From the NCBI RefSeq assembly GCF_004300825.1, contig NZ_CP036250.1, forward strand, positions 1,054,001 through 1,118,000: a stretch of DNA of 64,000 bases, in the 5' to 3' direction. Every line of letters starts with the position of its first letter. The stretch's first letter is position 1. The stretch comes from Egicoccus halophilus (lineage in GTDB: Bacteria > Actinomycetota > Nitriliruptoria > Nitriliruptorales > Nitriliruptoraceae). Positions 27,933 through 42,350 of the stretch are shown here, in pieces. Both the position numbers and the translations under genes were made by a program. The notes beneath the pieces are model-generated. The model was given only the letters and a program-made list of their open reading frames with translations, did not search any database and was not told the DNA's origin.

Positions 27933-27936
<4 letters not shown>
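27058..27936 (-). CDS. thiD: Hydroxymethylpyrimidine/phosphomethylpyrimidine kinase
   Basis: A 292-residue ribokinase-fold enzyme phosphorylating HMP to HMP-P and HMP-PP for thiamine synthesis. After an unusual N-terminus, the family start [20 protein letters not shown] appears near residue 26, then [21 protein letters not shown] and the anion-hole motif [18 protein letters not shown] near 235-252. Residues 5-25 are a tandem repeat of SPTPTPLDA encoded by a 27-bp DNA repeat (about 27855-27930), absent from typical ThiD proteins. It is the last gene of the thi operon, its ATG overlapping the preceding stop by 4 nt. Confidence 0.93.
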
Positions 27937-30736
<2,800 letters not shown>

Positions 30737-30740
<4 letters not shown>

Positions 30741-31378
30741 GCCCCGTCCGCCGTACCGGCGTCGGCCAGCGCGTCGAGCAGCGCAGCCGTCGCGGTGGCC
30801 GGGTCGTCCGCGTCGGCGACCGCGCCGATGACGGCGATCCCGCGGGCGCCGGCCTCCACGACCTCGGCGACGCGCGCCACCGTGATACCGGCGATGGCGA
30901 CCACGGGGACGTCGACGGCCTGCACGACCTGTCGCAGGCCGGTGAGGCCGAGCGGGGCGGGCAGGCCGTCCTTGGTCGTGGTGGCGTGGACGGGGCCGAC
31001 CCCGAGGTAGTCCGCGCCCTCGGCGACCAGCCGACGGGCCTGCGCGGGATCGCGTGCCGTGCCGCCGACGAGGCGGGTAGCGACGAGCCTGCGGGCCACG
31101 GCGACCGGGAGGTCGTCGGCACCGAGGTGCACCCCGTCGGCGTCGGCCGCGAGCGCCAGGTCGATGCGGTCGTTGACGATGCAGGTCGCCGACGCCTCCC
31201 GGCACCGCTCGACGACCGCGCGTGCCAGCGTCAGCCGGTCGCGGTCGCGGCCGTGCTTGGTCCGCACCTGGATGCACGGGGCACCGGCCGACAGGGCCGC
31301 CGTGACGGTCGCGAGGACGTCGCGACCGGGACGGTCGTCGGTGATGACGTGCAGGGGCGGGAAGCTCGGAACCCGCAC
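30737..31378 (-). CDS. thiE: Thiamine-phosphate synthase
   Basis: A 213-residue TIM barrel joining HMP-PP and thiazole phosphate to thiamine phosphate. The motifs CIQVRTKHGRDRDRL, IVNDRIDLALAADADGVHLG, GVGPVHATTTKDGLPAPLG and VVAIAGI are canonical. GTG 31378 lies 6 nt after the 3' end of the TPP riboswitch; the GGAGGGA in the riboswitch's conserved 3' strand is the only good ribosome binding site. It is the first gene of the six-gene thi operon. Confidence 0.95.
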
Positions 31379-31384
31379 GACGCG

Positions 31385-31472
31385 CTCCCTCCGCCGGCAT
31401 GACCCGGATCAGGTTCCGAGGTACCGCGCCCGCCCGGCGCGATCTCAGCCCCCGGTCCGGCGGGCTCCCTCG
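31385..31472 (-). promoter_or_regulatory. TPP riboswitch (thi-box)
   Basis: On the minus strand the conserved thi-box elements occur in order: CTGAGA (complement of 31443-31448), ACCTGAT (complement of 31408-31414) and ATGCCGGCGGAGGGA (complement of 31386-31400). Helical segments between them are GC-rich, including a long variable P3 arm. The 3' GGAGGGA is also the thiE Shine-Dalgarno, so TPP binding probably blocks translation directly. A -10-like TACGGT (complement of 31488-31493) just upstream fits a transcription start near 31480. Confidence 0.95.
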
Positions 31473-31543
31473 GCGTCTGCTGCGGGCACCGTAGCGAGGG
31501 CGTGGCGGGCGTGCCACCCACGGCGAGGCAGCGCTCCACGCCG

Positions 31544-32038
31544 TCAGGTGGCGTCGGCCTCCGCGACCTGCAGGCGTCGGTCGGCCTCCTCGACCTCGCC
31601 GTCGAGCACGGCGTCGAGCGCCGGCAGGTAGCGGTCGAAGGCCGCCACGTTGTGTTCGATCAGCGAGGCGAGCAGCGTGCCGGTGAGCTGGTCCGCGCCG
31701 TGGTCGAGGCTGGTCTTGAACCGCAGCTCACCGTCGGCGAGGTCGAGTTCGAAGTTGCCGATCAGCAGCCCGTAGTTGGCCCGCGTCAACAGCGTCGCCA
31801 TCGCCGCGCGGTGTCTGGCGGGCACCTCGCGCGGGTGCAGCGAGTACACCGCCACCTGGGGGGCCGGGTCGCCGGAGCGGCAGTAGACCTCCCAGCTCCC
31901 GTGCTGGCCGGCGTGGGGGAACACGGCCGTGGCGAGCTCGGGCAGGACCCGGACGTCGAGGTCGGACGCGTCGAGCATGCGGACCAACCAGGCCAGTCCG
32001 CTGCGGCGCCGTGACGTTCCCGCCTTGCCGTCGTTCAT
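31544..32038 (-). CDS. YbjN-domain protein
   Basis: A 164-residue cytoplasmic protein with the YbjN (type III secretion chaperone-like) fold. Features are SWEVYCRSGDPAPQVAVYS, TLLTRANYGLLIGNFELDLADGELRFKTSLDH and LLASLIEHNVAAFDRYLPAL, close to actinobacterial YbjN proteins. The molecular role of these is unsettled. It is transcribed toward the thi operon on the same strand, but the riboswitch leader separates them. Nothing else coding is seen in 32039-32249. Confidence 0.8.
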   Translation of the reverse strand: MNDGKAGTSRRRSGLAWLVRMLDASDLDVRVLPELATAVFPHAGQHGSWEVYCRSGDPAPQVAVYSLHPREVPARHRAAMATLLTRANYGLLIGNFELDLADGELRFKTSLDHGADQLTGTLLASLIEHNVAAFDRYLPALDAVLDGEVEEADRRLQVAEADAT

Positions 32039-32155
32039 GCCTGGTCCGTGGGCCGGGTCCTCGGACCAGCACGCTAGCAGCGGCTCGCGCGGCGACGCCG
32101 GGTGGATCCGGCGTCGGGCCGGGCCGACGCAGCGCGGCGCCGATGCACCGCGGTG

Positions 32156-32201
32156 CGACGACGGAGAGGAGCGCCGGAATCGGCGCTCCTCTCCGTCGTC
32201 G
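32156..32201. terminator. Very strong hairpin downstream of isocitrate dehydrogenase
   Basis: A perfect 21-bp stem (left arm 32156-32176, right arm 32181-32201) with a GAAT tetraloop lies 49 nt beyond the idh stop. It starts CGACGACGGAGAGGAGCGCC. This is the longest perfect hairpin noticed in the window and is well placed to end the idh transcript and isolate the YbjN gene. Confidence 0.85.
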
Positions 32202-32249
32202 TCGTGGGTGGGCTCGGGTGCGGATGCCGTGGGCCCGTCCGGGGTCGCC

Positions 32250-35206
<2,957 letters not shown>

Positions 35207-35210
35207 ACCG

Positions 35211-35224
35211 ACCGAACGTTCGGT
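35211..35224 (+). promoter_or_regulatory. PaaR-like TetR operator
   Basis: ACCGAACGTTCGGT is a perfect 14-bp palindrome. It fits the core ACCGNNCGNNCGGT recalled for actinobacterial PaaR sites. It is followed by further GTTCGG half-repeats up to 35252. A TetR regulator gene lies at the other end of the paa cluster. Confidence 0.75.
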
Positions 35225-35354
35225 TCGGCCGCGTTCGGTTCGGCGTCGGTTCGGCAGTTCACGCGCGGGGCCATGCGTTGCGGCGCACGATCCGCGGCGG
35301 CGCACGCACGGCCGGTCCGGGCGCCCGAGAGTTTCGACGACGAGAGGCGAGGCG

Positions 35355-36302
35355 ATGGTCGCGGCAACGCAGACGACCGACGAGCAGCGGACCGAGGAGT
35401 TCCTCGCGCACCTGCACGCCGGCGGCAAGGTCGAGGCGACCGACTGGATGCCCGAGACCTACCGGCAGCTCAACCTCAAGTTCATCGAGATGCACGCCAA
35501 CTCGGAGATCATGGGGGCGCTGCCGGAGCGCGAGTGGATCGCCCGGGCACCGTCGCTGCGTCGCAAGCGCTCGCTGGCCGCCAAGGTCCAGGACGAGGTC
35601 GGCCACGCGCACCTGATCTACCGCGTCGCCGAGACGCTGGGCAAGCCGCGCCAGCAGATGTACGACGACCTCATCGCCGGTCGCGGCAAGTTCCACAACG
35701 TCTTCCACTACCCGACGCACTCGTGGGGCGACGTGGCCTGCATCGGGTTCCTGGTCGACGGCGCCGCGATCGTCACCCAGCGGGCGTTGCTCGAGACCTC
35801 CTACCTGCCCTACGTGCGCGTCATGCGCCGCGTGGTCGCCGAGGAGTCGCTGCACTACCGCCACGGCGAGGACATCATGCTCGCCATGGCCAGCGGCACC
35901 GACGAGCAGTTCGCGATGCTCCAGGAGGCGGTCAACCGCTGGTGGGAGCCGATCATGCACTTCTTCGGCACCGACGTCGCCGCCGAGGACGACCCGATGA
36001 TCCACTGGGGCGTCAAGAGCCGCACCAACGAGCAGTCGCGCCAGGAGTGGATCAACACCTACGTCCCGAAGATGTGGGACATGGGCATCGAGACCCCCGA
36101 CCCGGCGCTGCGCTACGACGCGGACACCAAGGCCTGGTCCTACACCGAGCCGGACTGGGACAAGCTCAAGCAGATCGTCAAGGGTGAGCCGACCCCGGCG
36201 ACCGCCTCGCGGTTGTACTGGCGCCAGGCGTTGGCGCGTGACCACGAGTGGGTCCGACAGATCGTCACCGGTGACCGTGCACCGGTCGTCGCCGCGGCCT
36301 GA
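35355..36302 (+). CDS. paaA: 1,2-phenylacetyl-CoA epoxidase, catalytic subunit A
   Basis: A 315-residue ferritin-like diiron protein. The metal-binding ExxH pairs are visible in KVQDEVGHAHLIYRVAE (residues about 80-96) and VAEESLHYRHGED (about 163-175). It forms, with PaaC and PaaB, the oxygenase that epoxidises the ring of phenylacetyl-CoA. GAGAGGCGAGGCG precedes ATG 35355. It is the first gene of the paa operon, behind the PaaR-like box; paaB follows after 11 nt. Confidence 0.95.
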   Translation: MVAATQTTDEQRTEEFLAHLHAGGKVEATDWMPETYRQLNLKFIEMHANSEIMGALPEREWIARAPSLRRKRSLAAKVQDEVGHAHLIYRVAETLGKPRQQMYDDLIAGRGKFHNVFHYPTHSWGDVACIGFLVDGAAIVTQRALLETSYLPYVRVMRRVVAEESLHYRHGEDIMLAMASGTDEQFAMLQEAVNRWWEPIMHFFGTDVAAEDDPMIHWGVKSRTNEQSRQEWINTYVPKMWDMGIETPDPALRYDADTKAWSYTEPDWDKLKQIVKGEPTPATASRLYWRQALARDHEWVRQIVTGDRAPVVAAA

Positions 36303-36313
36303 GGAGGACCGTC

Positions 36314-36664
36314 ATGCCCGTCTTCGAGGTGTTCGGCCGCCGCAAGGCCGACGACCCGCTCGAGCACGTCGGCGCCGTCCACGCCGCCGACGCGCAGACC
36401 GCGCTGCTGCTCGTGCGCGAGACCCACTTCCGCCACAAGGAGGGCGTGGACTACGCCGTGGTCCCCGCCGACCAGCTGTTCCGGCTCGGTGACCCGTCGC
36501 TGGTGACCCACGAGATCGACATGGACTACCGGCTCCAGGCCGGCTACTCCGGGTTCCGGGAGAAGCGTCAGGCGGCGCGGGAGGCCGCCGACCGCCGCGG
36601 CCGTTCGCACCTGCGCGAGCGTCCGGCCCCCGGCCGCAACGCGAACGCGAAGGTGGAGGTGTGA
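36314..36664 (+). CDS. paaB: 1,2-phenylacetyl-CoA epoxidase subunit B
   Basis: A 116-residue small subunit bridging PaaAC units. The N-terminal FEVFGRRKADDPLEHVGAVHA and the segment ALLLVRETHFRHKEGVDYAVVP match the family. The C-terminal 30 residues are Arg-rich. AGGAGG sits 5 nt before ATG 36314, and the stop overlaps the paaC GTG by 4 nt. Confidence 0.95.
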   Translation: MPVFEVFGRRKADDPLEHVGAVHAADAQTALLLVRETHFRHKEGVDYAVVPADQLFRLGDPSLVTHEIDMDYRLQAGYSGFREKRQAAREAADRRGRSHLRERPAPGRNANAKVEV

Positions 36665-37494
36665 CGATGTCGAGCGTGCTCACCGGCCCCGACCTGGCGT
36701 TGCCCGACCTGCACACGCCGCGCGCCCAGGTCCTGCTCGCCGTCGCCGACGACAACCTCGTCACCGGCCACCGTTCGTCGCACTGGACCGGTGTCGCCCC
36801 GTCGCTCGAGGAGGACCTCGCCTTCTCCACGATCGCCCAGGACGGCATCAGCCACGCCGACCTGTGGTACCGGGTGCTGCTCCAGGGCGCCGGGTTCGAC
36901 GGCGACCTGCGCGCCGGCGTCGACGCGCTGGGTCTCGGCCGCGACGCCGACGGCTACCGGCACGCGGTCGTGTGCGAGCGGCCACCCCGGGACTTCGCCT
37001 TCACCCTGGCGCGGCACTGGGTCCACGTGCACGTCGAGGCCGCGCGGCTGCAGGCACTGTCGGGCTCCAACGACGCCGAGGTGGCGGCCCTGGCGATCAA
37101 GCTCGCCCACGAACTGCGCTACCACCGCGAGCACGCCGATCACTGGTTCGCCCGACTGACCGGCGACGACGGCGCCCGGGGCCGGTTCGCCGACGCCCTG
37201 GCGGTCGTGCTGCCCGAGTCGTTCGGACTGTTCGAGCCCGCTCCCGGCGAGCACGAGGCGGTCGCCGACGGTGTGTTCCCCGGTGGGCACCCCGGTCTGC
37301 GGCCGGTGTGGCTCGAGTCGGCGGCGCCGGTCCTGGTGACCGCCGGGCTCGGGGACCTCGTCCCGGCCGACGACGCGCAGGCGCCCGCCGAGGCAGCCGG
37401 TGGGCGTGCCGGCCGCCACACCGCCGACTTCACCGACGACGTGTGGCCCGAGATGACCGCGCTGTACCGCGCCGACCCCGGAGCCCGGTGGTGA
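36661..37494 (+). CDS. paaC: 1,2-phenylacetyl-CoA epoxidase, structural subunit C
   Basis: A 277-residue ferritin-like partner of PaaA. VLLAVADDNLVTGHRSSHWTG, FSTIAQDGISHADLWYRVL and IKLAHELRYHREHADHWFARL are family features. It lacks a complete diiron site in the family and supports assembly and substrate binding. It starts at GTG 36661 within the paaB stop overlap; ATG 36667 is two codons further and also possible. Translation is coupled to paaD. Confidence 0.94.
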   Translation: MTMSSVLTGPDLALPDLHTPRAQVLLAVADDNLVTGHRSSHWTGVAPSLEEDLAFSTIAQDGISHADLWYRVLLQGAGFDGDLRAGVDALGLGRDADGYRHAVVCERPPRDFAFTLARHWVHVHVEAARLQALSGSNDAEVAALAIKLAHELRYHREHADHWFARLTGDDGARGRFADALAVVLPESFGLFEPAPGEHEAVADGVFPGGHPGLRPVWLESAAPVLVTAGLGDLVPADDAQAPAEAAGGRAGRHTADFTDDVWPEMTALYRADPGARW

Positions 37495-38039
37495 CCACCG
37501 GCAGCACCACCGTCGACCCCGTCGCAGTGCGTCGGGCGGTCGAGGACGTCCCCGACCCCGAGCTCCCGCCGGTCACGATCGGCATGCTCGGCATGGTCCA
37601 CGACCTCGCGGTCGCCGACGACGGCACGGTGCGGGTCGAGCTGCTGCCGACCTTCTCCGGCTGCCCCGCGACCGAGATGATCGAGCGCGACGTCGTCGAC
37701 GCGGTGCGCGAGGTCGACGGTGTCGACGCGGTCGTGGTCCGCTTCCGCTTCGACCCGCCCTGGACGCCTGACCGCATCGACGCGACCGGACGCGAGCGGC
37801 TGCGCGAGTTCGGCATCGCCCCACCCGGTGGCGCGGTCCCGAGCCCGCGGCCGGAGGGCCGGCCGGCGCTGCCGCTGCTCGTCACCCCGTCGCCGGCCGC
37901 GGACGCCGACCCGCGACCGTGCCCGTACTGCGGCGCCACCGACACGGTCCGCGACTCCGACTTCGGCCCGACGCCGTGTCGTGACCTACGGTTCTGTGAG
38001 CAGTGCCAGCAACCGTTCGAGGCGTTCAAGACCTTCTGA
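37491..38039 (+). CDS. paaD: Phenylacetate pathway maturation protein PaaD (PaaJ)
   Basis: A 182-residue protein. The N-terminal MIP18/DUF59 domain (DPELPPVTIGMLGMVHDL, LPTFSGCPATEMIE) is followed by a linker and a C-terminal zinc-ribbon-like region with CPYCGATDT and RFCEQCQQPF. It is thought to help mature the epoxidase or its reductase. It starts at GTG 37491 in a 4-nt overlap with the paaC stop. In most clusters paaE follows here; instead, after a 63-nt gap, paaZ follows. Confidence 0.94.
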   Translation: MTTGSTTVDPVAVRRAVEDVPDPELPPVTIGMLGMVHDLAVADDGTVRVELLPTFSGCPATEMIERDVVDAVREVDGVDAVVVRFRFDPPWTPDRIDATGRERLREFGIAPPGGAVPSPRPEGRPALPLLVTPSPAADADPRPCPYCGATDTVRDSDFGPTPCRDLRFCEQCQQPFEAFKTF

Positions 38040-38102
38040 ACGGCGCGCCGGCCGCCCGGGGAAGCGGGCGTCGGCGCGCCGACGAGTCGTGAGGAGAGCA
38101 CG

Positions 38103-40151
38103 ATGGCAACCGACGCGCCCCCGGCGCTGCAGAGCTACGTCGTCGGCGAGTGGGTGACCCCGGAGGGCGACGGCGAGCCCGTCCCCAACGCGCTGACCGG
38201 AGAGGTGCTGGCCGTGAGCACCGCGGCGGGCATCGACATGGGCGCCGTGGTGCGCCACGCCCGCGAGGTCGGGGGGCCGGCCCTGCGCGCGCTGACCTTC
38301 CACGAACGCGCGGCGAAGCTCAAGGAACTCGTCGGCGTCATCGCGGCGCACAAGGACGAGCTCTACGCCCTGTCGGCGCAGACCGGCGCGACGCCCAAGG
38401 ACGCCTGGGTCGACGTCGACGGTGGGATCGGCGTGCTCGCGACCTACGCGTCCAAGGTGCGGCGCGAGCTGCCCAACGCGCACGTCGCCGTGGACGGTCC
38501 GCCCGAGCACCTGTCCAAGGACGGCAGCTTCCTCGGCCAGCACGTCTGGACGCCCAGGCACGGCGTCGCCGTGCAGATCAACGCCTACAACTTCCCCTGC
38601 TGGGGGTCGCTCGAGAAGCTCGCGCCCGCACTGGCCGCGGGCATGCCCGTGATCGTCAAGCCGGCCCCGCAGACCGCCCAGGTCGCCGAGGCGCTCTACC
38701 GTCACGTGATCGCGTCGGGGGTGTTCCCCGAGGGCGCCATCCAGTTCGTCGCCGGCCACCCGGGCGACCTGTTCGACCACCTCGACGGTCGCGACGTGGT
38801 CGGGTTCACCGGCTCGGCCGCCACCGCCGAGGTGCTGCGCGGACACCGGGCCTTCACCGCCCGCTCGGCGACGTTCGTGACCGAGACCGACTCGCTCAAC
38901 GCCTCGGTCCTGCTGCCCTCGGCCGCGACGGACGACGCGCACGTCCAGCGCTTCGTCAAGGAGATCGCGCGCGAGCTGACCACCAAGGCCGGTCAGCGGT
39001 GCACCGCGATCCGTCGCGCACTGGTCCCCGAGGCGGCGGTCGACGCGGTCGTCGAGGGGCTGCGCGAGCGGCTCGCGAAGGTCACCATCGGGGACCCCAC
39101 CGACGAGCGCGTGCGCATGGGGGCGCTCGTCAGCGCCTCGCAGAAGCAGGACGTCGAGCGCACCATCGAGAAGCTGCTGGCCGGCTGCCGCAAGGTCGTC
39201 GGCGACGACGAGCCCGAGCTGATCGGTGACGTCGCCCCCGACGCCTTCCTCGCGCCGACGGTGCTGCTGCTCGAGGACCGCGGGTTCGACGCCGTCCACG
39301 AACTCGAGCCGTTCGGCCCGGTCGCCACGCTGATCCCCTACACCGACGCCGACGAAGCGGTCGCACTCGTCCAGCGCGGCGGTGGCAGCCTCGTCACGTC
39401 GGTGTTCGGCGACGCCTCCGACCCCGACGCCGCCACGCTGTTCACCGGGATCGCCTCCCACCACGGGCGGCTGCTGTTCGTCGACGACGTCAGCGCCGAT
39501 ACGCAGACCGGCCACGGCACCCCGCTCCCGCACCTGGTCCACGGCGGGCCCGGCCGGGCCGGCGGTGGCGAGGAGATGGGCGGCGTGCGCGGCATGCACC
39601 ACTTCCTGCAGCGCACCGCGTTGACCGGCTCGCCCGAGCTGATCACGCGCCTGACCGGTCGCTACGCGCCAGGCGCGCCGCGTCACCTCGACGTCGACCA
39701 CCCGTTCACGCTGACCTACGACGAGCTGCGGATCGGTGACGCGCTCGAGACCGACGAGCGCGAGATCACGCTCGACGACATCGAGGCCTTCGCGGCGCTG
39801 TCCGGCGACACCTTCTACGCCCACATGGACGAGGAGGCCGCCAAGGCCAGCCCGATCTTCGAGGGCCGGGTCGCCCACGGCTACTTCCTCGTCTCGGCCG
39901 CCGCCGGCCTGTTCGTCAAGCCCGAGCCCGGGCCGGTGCTGGCGAACTTCGGCCTCGAGAACCTGCGGTTCCTCACCCCGGTGTACCCCGGCGACCGCAT
40001 CAAGCTGTTCCTGACCTGCAAGGACAAGGTCACCCGCCGCGAACCGGACCAGGGGACCGTCACCTGGGACGTCGAGGTCCTCAACCAGGACGGCGACGTC
40101 GTGGCGGCGTACGACGTGCTCACCATCGTCCGCCGTGAGGTGTCGTCGTGA
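38103..40151 (+). CDS. paaZ: Bifunctional oxepin-CoA hydrolase / 3-oxo-5,6-dehydrosuberyl-CoA semialdehyde dehydrogenase
   Basis: A 682-residue fusion. Residues about 1-525 form an aldehyde dehydrogenase with catalytic Cys near 299 (AGQRCTAIRRA) and general-base Glu near 260 (FVTETDSLNA). Residues about 540-680 form a MaoC-type (R)-hydratase with the Asp/His dyad in LSGDTFYAHMDEEAA near 567. It opens the oxepin ring and oxidises the resulting semialdehyde. GAGGAG precedes ATG 38103. The length and both active sites are intact. The stop overlaps the next gene. Confidence 0.95.
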   Translation: MATDAPPALQSYVVGEWVTPEGDGEPVPNALTGEVLAVSTAAGIDMGAVVRHAREVGGPALRALTFHERAAKLKELVGVIAAHKDELYALSAQTGATPKDAWVDVDGGIGVLATYASKVRRELPNAHVAVDGPPEHLSKDGSFLGQHVWTPRHGVAVQINAYNFPCWGSLEKLAPALAAGMPVIVKPAPQTAQVAEALYRHVIASGVFPEGAIQFVAGHPGDLFDHLDGRDVVGFTGSAATAEVLRGHRAFTARSATFVTETDSLNASVLLPSAATDDAHVQRFVKEIARELTTKAGQRCTAIRRALVPEAAVDAVVEGLRERLAKVTIGDPTDERVRMGALVSASQKQDVERTIEKLLAGCRKVVGDDEPELIGDVAPDAFLAPTVLLLEDRGFDAVHELEPFGPVATLIPYTDADEAVALVQRGGGSLVTSVFGDASDPDAATLFTGIASHHGRLLFVDDVSADTQTGHGTPLPHLVHGGPGRAGGGEEMGGVRGMHHFLQRTALTGSPELITRLTGRYAPGAPRHLDVDHPFTLTYDELRIGDALETDEREITLDDIEAFAALSGDTFYAHMDEEAAKASPIFEGRVAHGYFLVSAAAGLFVKPEPGPVLANFGLENLRFLTPVYPGDRIKLFLTCKDKVTRREPDQGTVTWDVEVLNQDGDVVAAYDVLTIVRREVSS

Positions 40152-40996
40152 CGGCGCCCACCCGGGCCGGCGTCGCCGGCGGCGGCACCATGGGCGTCGG
40201 CATCGTCCACCGGCTGCTCGCCAACGACGTCGAGGTGGTGCTCGTCGAGCGCGACGACACCGAGGCCGCGGCGGCGCGCGAGCGGGTCGCCGGCAGCCTC
40301 ACCCGTGCGGCGCAGCGTGGCTACCTCGACGCGGACGTGGACGGACTGCTGGCGCGGCTGGCCGTCGCCGGGACCCCCGACGCGTTGGCGGACGTCGAGG
40401 TGGTCGTCGAGGCCGTGCCGGAGGTGCCCGGGCTCAAGGCCGAGCTGTTGGCCCGGATCGAGGGCGCGGTCGCCGACGACACCGTCATCGGCTCCAACAC
40501 GTCGTCGTTGTCGATCGACGGGCTCGCCGGCGGACTGCGGCGGCCCGAGCGGTTCTGCGGCATGCACTTCTTCAACCCGGTGCCGGCCTCCGATTTGCTG
40601 GAGCTGATCCGGGGTGCCGACACCGGTGCCGACGCGATGCGCACCGCGGCCGAGCTCGGTGAGCGGCTGGGTCTGACCACCATCGAGGTCGGCGACGCCC
40701 CCGGGTTCGCGACCTCGCGGCTGGGGGTGGCGCTCGGGCTCGAGGCCATCCGCATGGTCGAGGACGGCGTCGCCTCCGCCGAGGACATCGACACCGCCCT
40801 GCGGCTGGGCTACAAGCACCCGGTCGGGCCGCTGCGCCTGACCGACCTCGTCGGCCTCGACGTCCGGCTCGGGATCGCCGAGTACCTCGCCGCCGAACTC
40901 GGCCCGCGGTTCGAGCCGCCGGCGCTGCTGCGGCAGATGGTCGCCGACGGCAGGCTCGGCAAGAAGTCGGGGCAGGGCTTCTTTCCCTGGGAGTGA
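40148..40996 (+). CDS. paaH: 3-hydroxyacyl-CoA dehydrogenase of the phenylacetate pathway
   Basis: A 282-residue NAD-dependent dehydrogenase. The Rossmann motif GVAGGGTMGVGIVHRLLAN lies at the start, the catalytic region is FCGMHFFNPVPASDLLELI, and the C-terminal domain ends KKSGQGFFPWE. It oxidises the 3-hydroxyacyl-CoA intermediate after ring opening. GTG 40148 overlaps the paaZ stop. Assignment as PaaH rests on context; a butyryl-type FadB2 would look similar. Confidence 0.88.
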   Translation: MTAPTRAGVAGGGTMGVGIVHRLLANDVEVVLVERDDTEAAAARERVAGSLTRAAQRGYLDADVDGLLARLAVAGTPDALADVEVVVEAVPEVPGLKAELLARIEGAVADDTVIGSNTSSLSIDGLAGGLRRPERFCGMHFFNPVPASDLLELIRGADTGADAMRTAAELGERLGLTTIEVGDAPGFATSRLGVALGLEAIRMVEDGVASAEDIDTALRLGYKHPVGPLRLTDLVGLDVRLGIAEYLAAELGPRFEPPALLRQMVADGRLGKKSGQGFFPWE

Positions 40997-42315
40997 CACG
41001 CATGCAGAACCTGACGCCGCCGCGCGAGACCCTCGACCCGATCGAGATCGCGTCGGTCGACGAGATCCGCGGGTTGCAGCTCGAGCGGCTGCAGTGGTCG
41101 CTGCGGCACGCCTACGACGCCGTCCCGCACTACCGCAAGGCGTTCGAGGCCGCCGAGGTCCACCCCGACGACCTGCGCTCGCTGGACGACCTGGCACGCT
41201 TCCCGTTCACGGCGAAGCAGGACCTGCGCGACAACTACCCCTTCGGGATGCTCGCGGTCCCGCAGGAGCAGGTGGCGCGCGTCCACGCCTCGTCGGGCAC
41301 CACCGGCAAGCCCACGGTGGTCGCCTACACCGCCGCCGACCTCGACGTGTGGGCGTCCGTCGTGGCGCGCTCGCTGCGGGCCTCGGGCGTACGGCCCGGG
41401 ATGAAGGTGCACGTGGCCTACGGCTACGGGCTGTTCACCGGCGGGCTCGGGGCGCACTACGGCGCCGAGCGGCTCGGCTGCACCGTGATCCCGGTCTCGG
41501 GCGGCATGACCGAACGACAGATCCAGCTGATCGTGGACTTCGCCCCGGAGGCGATCCTGGTCACGCCGAGCTACATGCTGGCGCTGATCGACGAGATGCG
41601 GGAGCAGGGCGTCGACCCGGCGGCCACCTCGCTGCAGGTCGGCGTCTTCGGTGCCGAGCCGTGGACCGACGCCGTGCGCCGCGAGGTCGAGGACACCTGC
41701 GACATGCACGCCGTCGACATCTACGGCCTGTCCGAGGTGATCGGTCCCGGCGTCGCCAACGAGTGCGTCGAGACCAAGGACGGCCTGCACGTCTGGGAGG
41801 ACCACTTCTACCCGGAGGTGATCGACCCGGTCACCGGGAAGGTCCTGCCCGACGGCGAGGAGGGCGAGCTGGTCTTCACCTCGCTGACCAAGCAGGCCAT
41901 GCCGATCGTGCGCTACCGCACGCGTGACCTGACGCGGCTGCTGCCGGGCACGGCCCGCAGCATGCGGCGCATCGAGAAGATCACCGGCCGCAGCGACGAC
42001 ATGATCATCCTGCGCGGGGTGAACCTGTTCCCCTCGCAGGTCGAGGAGCTGCTGCTCGACGTGCCCGGCCTCGCGCCGCATTTCGAGTGCGTGCTGAGCC
42101 GCCCCGAGCGGATGGACCAGCTGACCGTCCGTGTCGAGGCCCGCGACGGCGAGTTGACCGCGACCGACGAGCGCGAGCGCGCCGCCGCGACGTTGCGGGA
42201 GCGGGTCAAGGCCCGCATCGGCGTCAGCGTCGGGGTCGAGGTGGTCGACCCGGCCGCGATCACGCGCTCCATCGGCAAGGCCAGGCGCGTCCGCGACCTG
42301 CGCGAGCCGCGCTGA
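40993..42315 (+). CDS. paaK: Phenylacetate--CoA ligase
   Basis: A 440-residue ANL enzyme that activates phenylacetate to phenylacetyl-CoA, the entry step of the pathway. The P-loop HASSGTTGKPTVVAYT is near residue 97; also present are YGLSEVIGPGVANEC, RYRTRDLTRLL and GRSDDMIILRGVNLFPSQVE. GTG 40993 overlaps the paaH stop; ATG 41002 is an alternative three codons in. Downstream lies a four-copy 62-bp repeat array. Confidence 0.95.
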   Translation: MTRMQNLTPPRETLDPIEIASVDEIRGLQLERLQWSLRHAYDAVPHYRKAFEAAEVHPDDLRSLDDLARFPFTAKQDLRDNYPFGMLAVPQEQVARVHASSGTTGKPTVVAYTAADLDVWASVVARSLRASGVRPGMKVHVAYGYGLFTGGLGAHYGAERLGCTVIPVSGGMTERQIQLIVDFAPEAILVTPSYMLALIDEMREQGVDPAATSLQVGVFGAEPWTDAVRREVEDTCDMHAVDIYGLSEVIGPGVANECVETKDGLHVWEDHFYPEVIDPVTGKVLPDGEEGELVFTSLTKQAMPIVRYRTRDLTRLLPGTARSMRRIEKITGRSDDMIILRGVNLFPSQVEELLLDVPGLAPHFECVLSRPERMDQLTVRVEARDGELTATDERERAAATLRERVKARIGVSVGVEVVDPAAITRSIGKARRVRDLREPR

Positions 42316-42350
42316 CGCGTCGACCGCACCCGCCCGTCGGGTCCGGGCCG

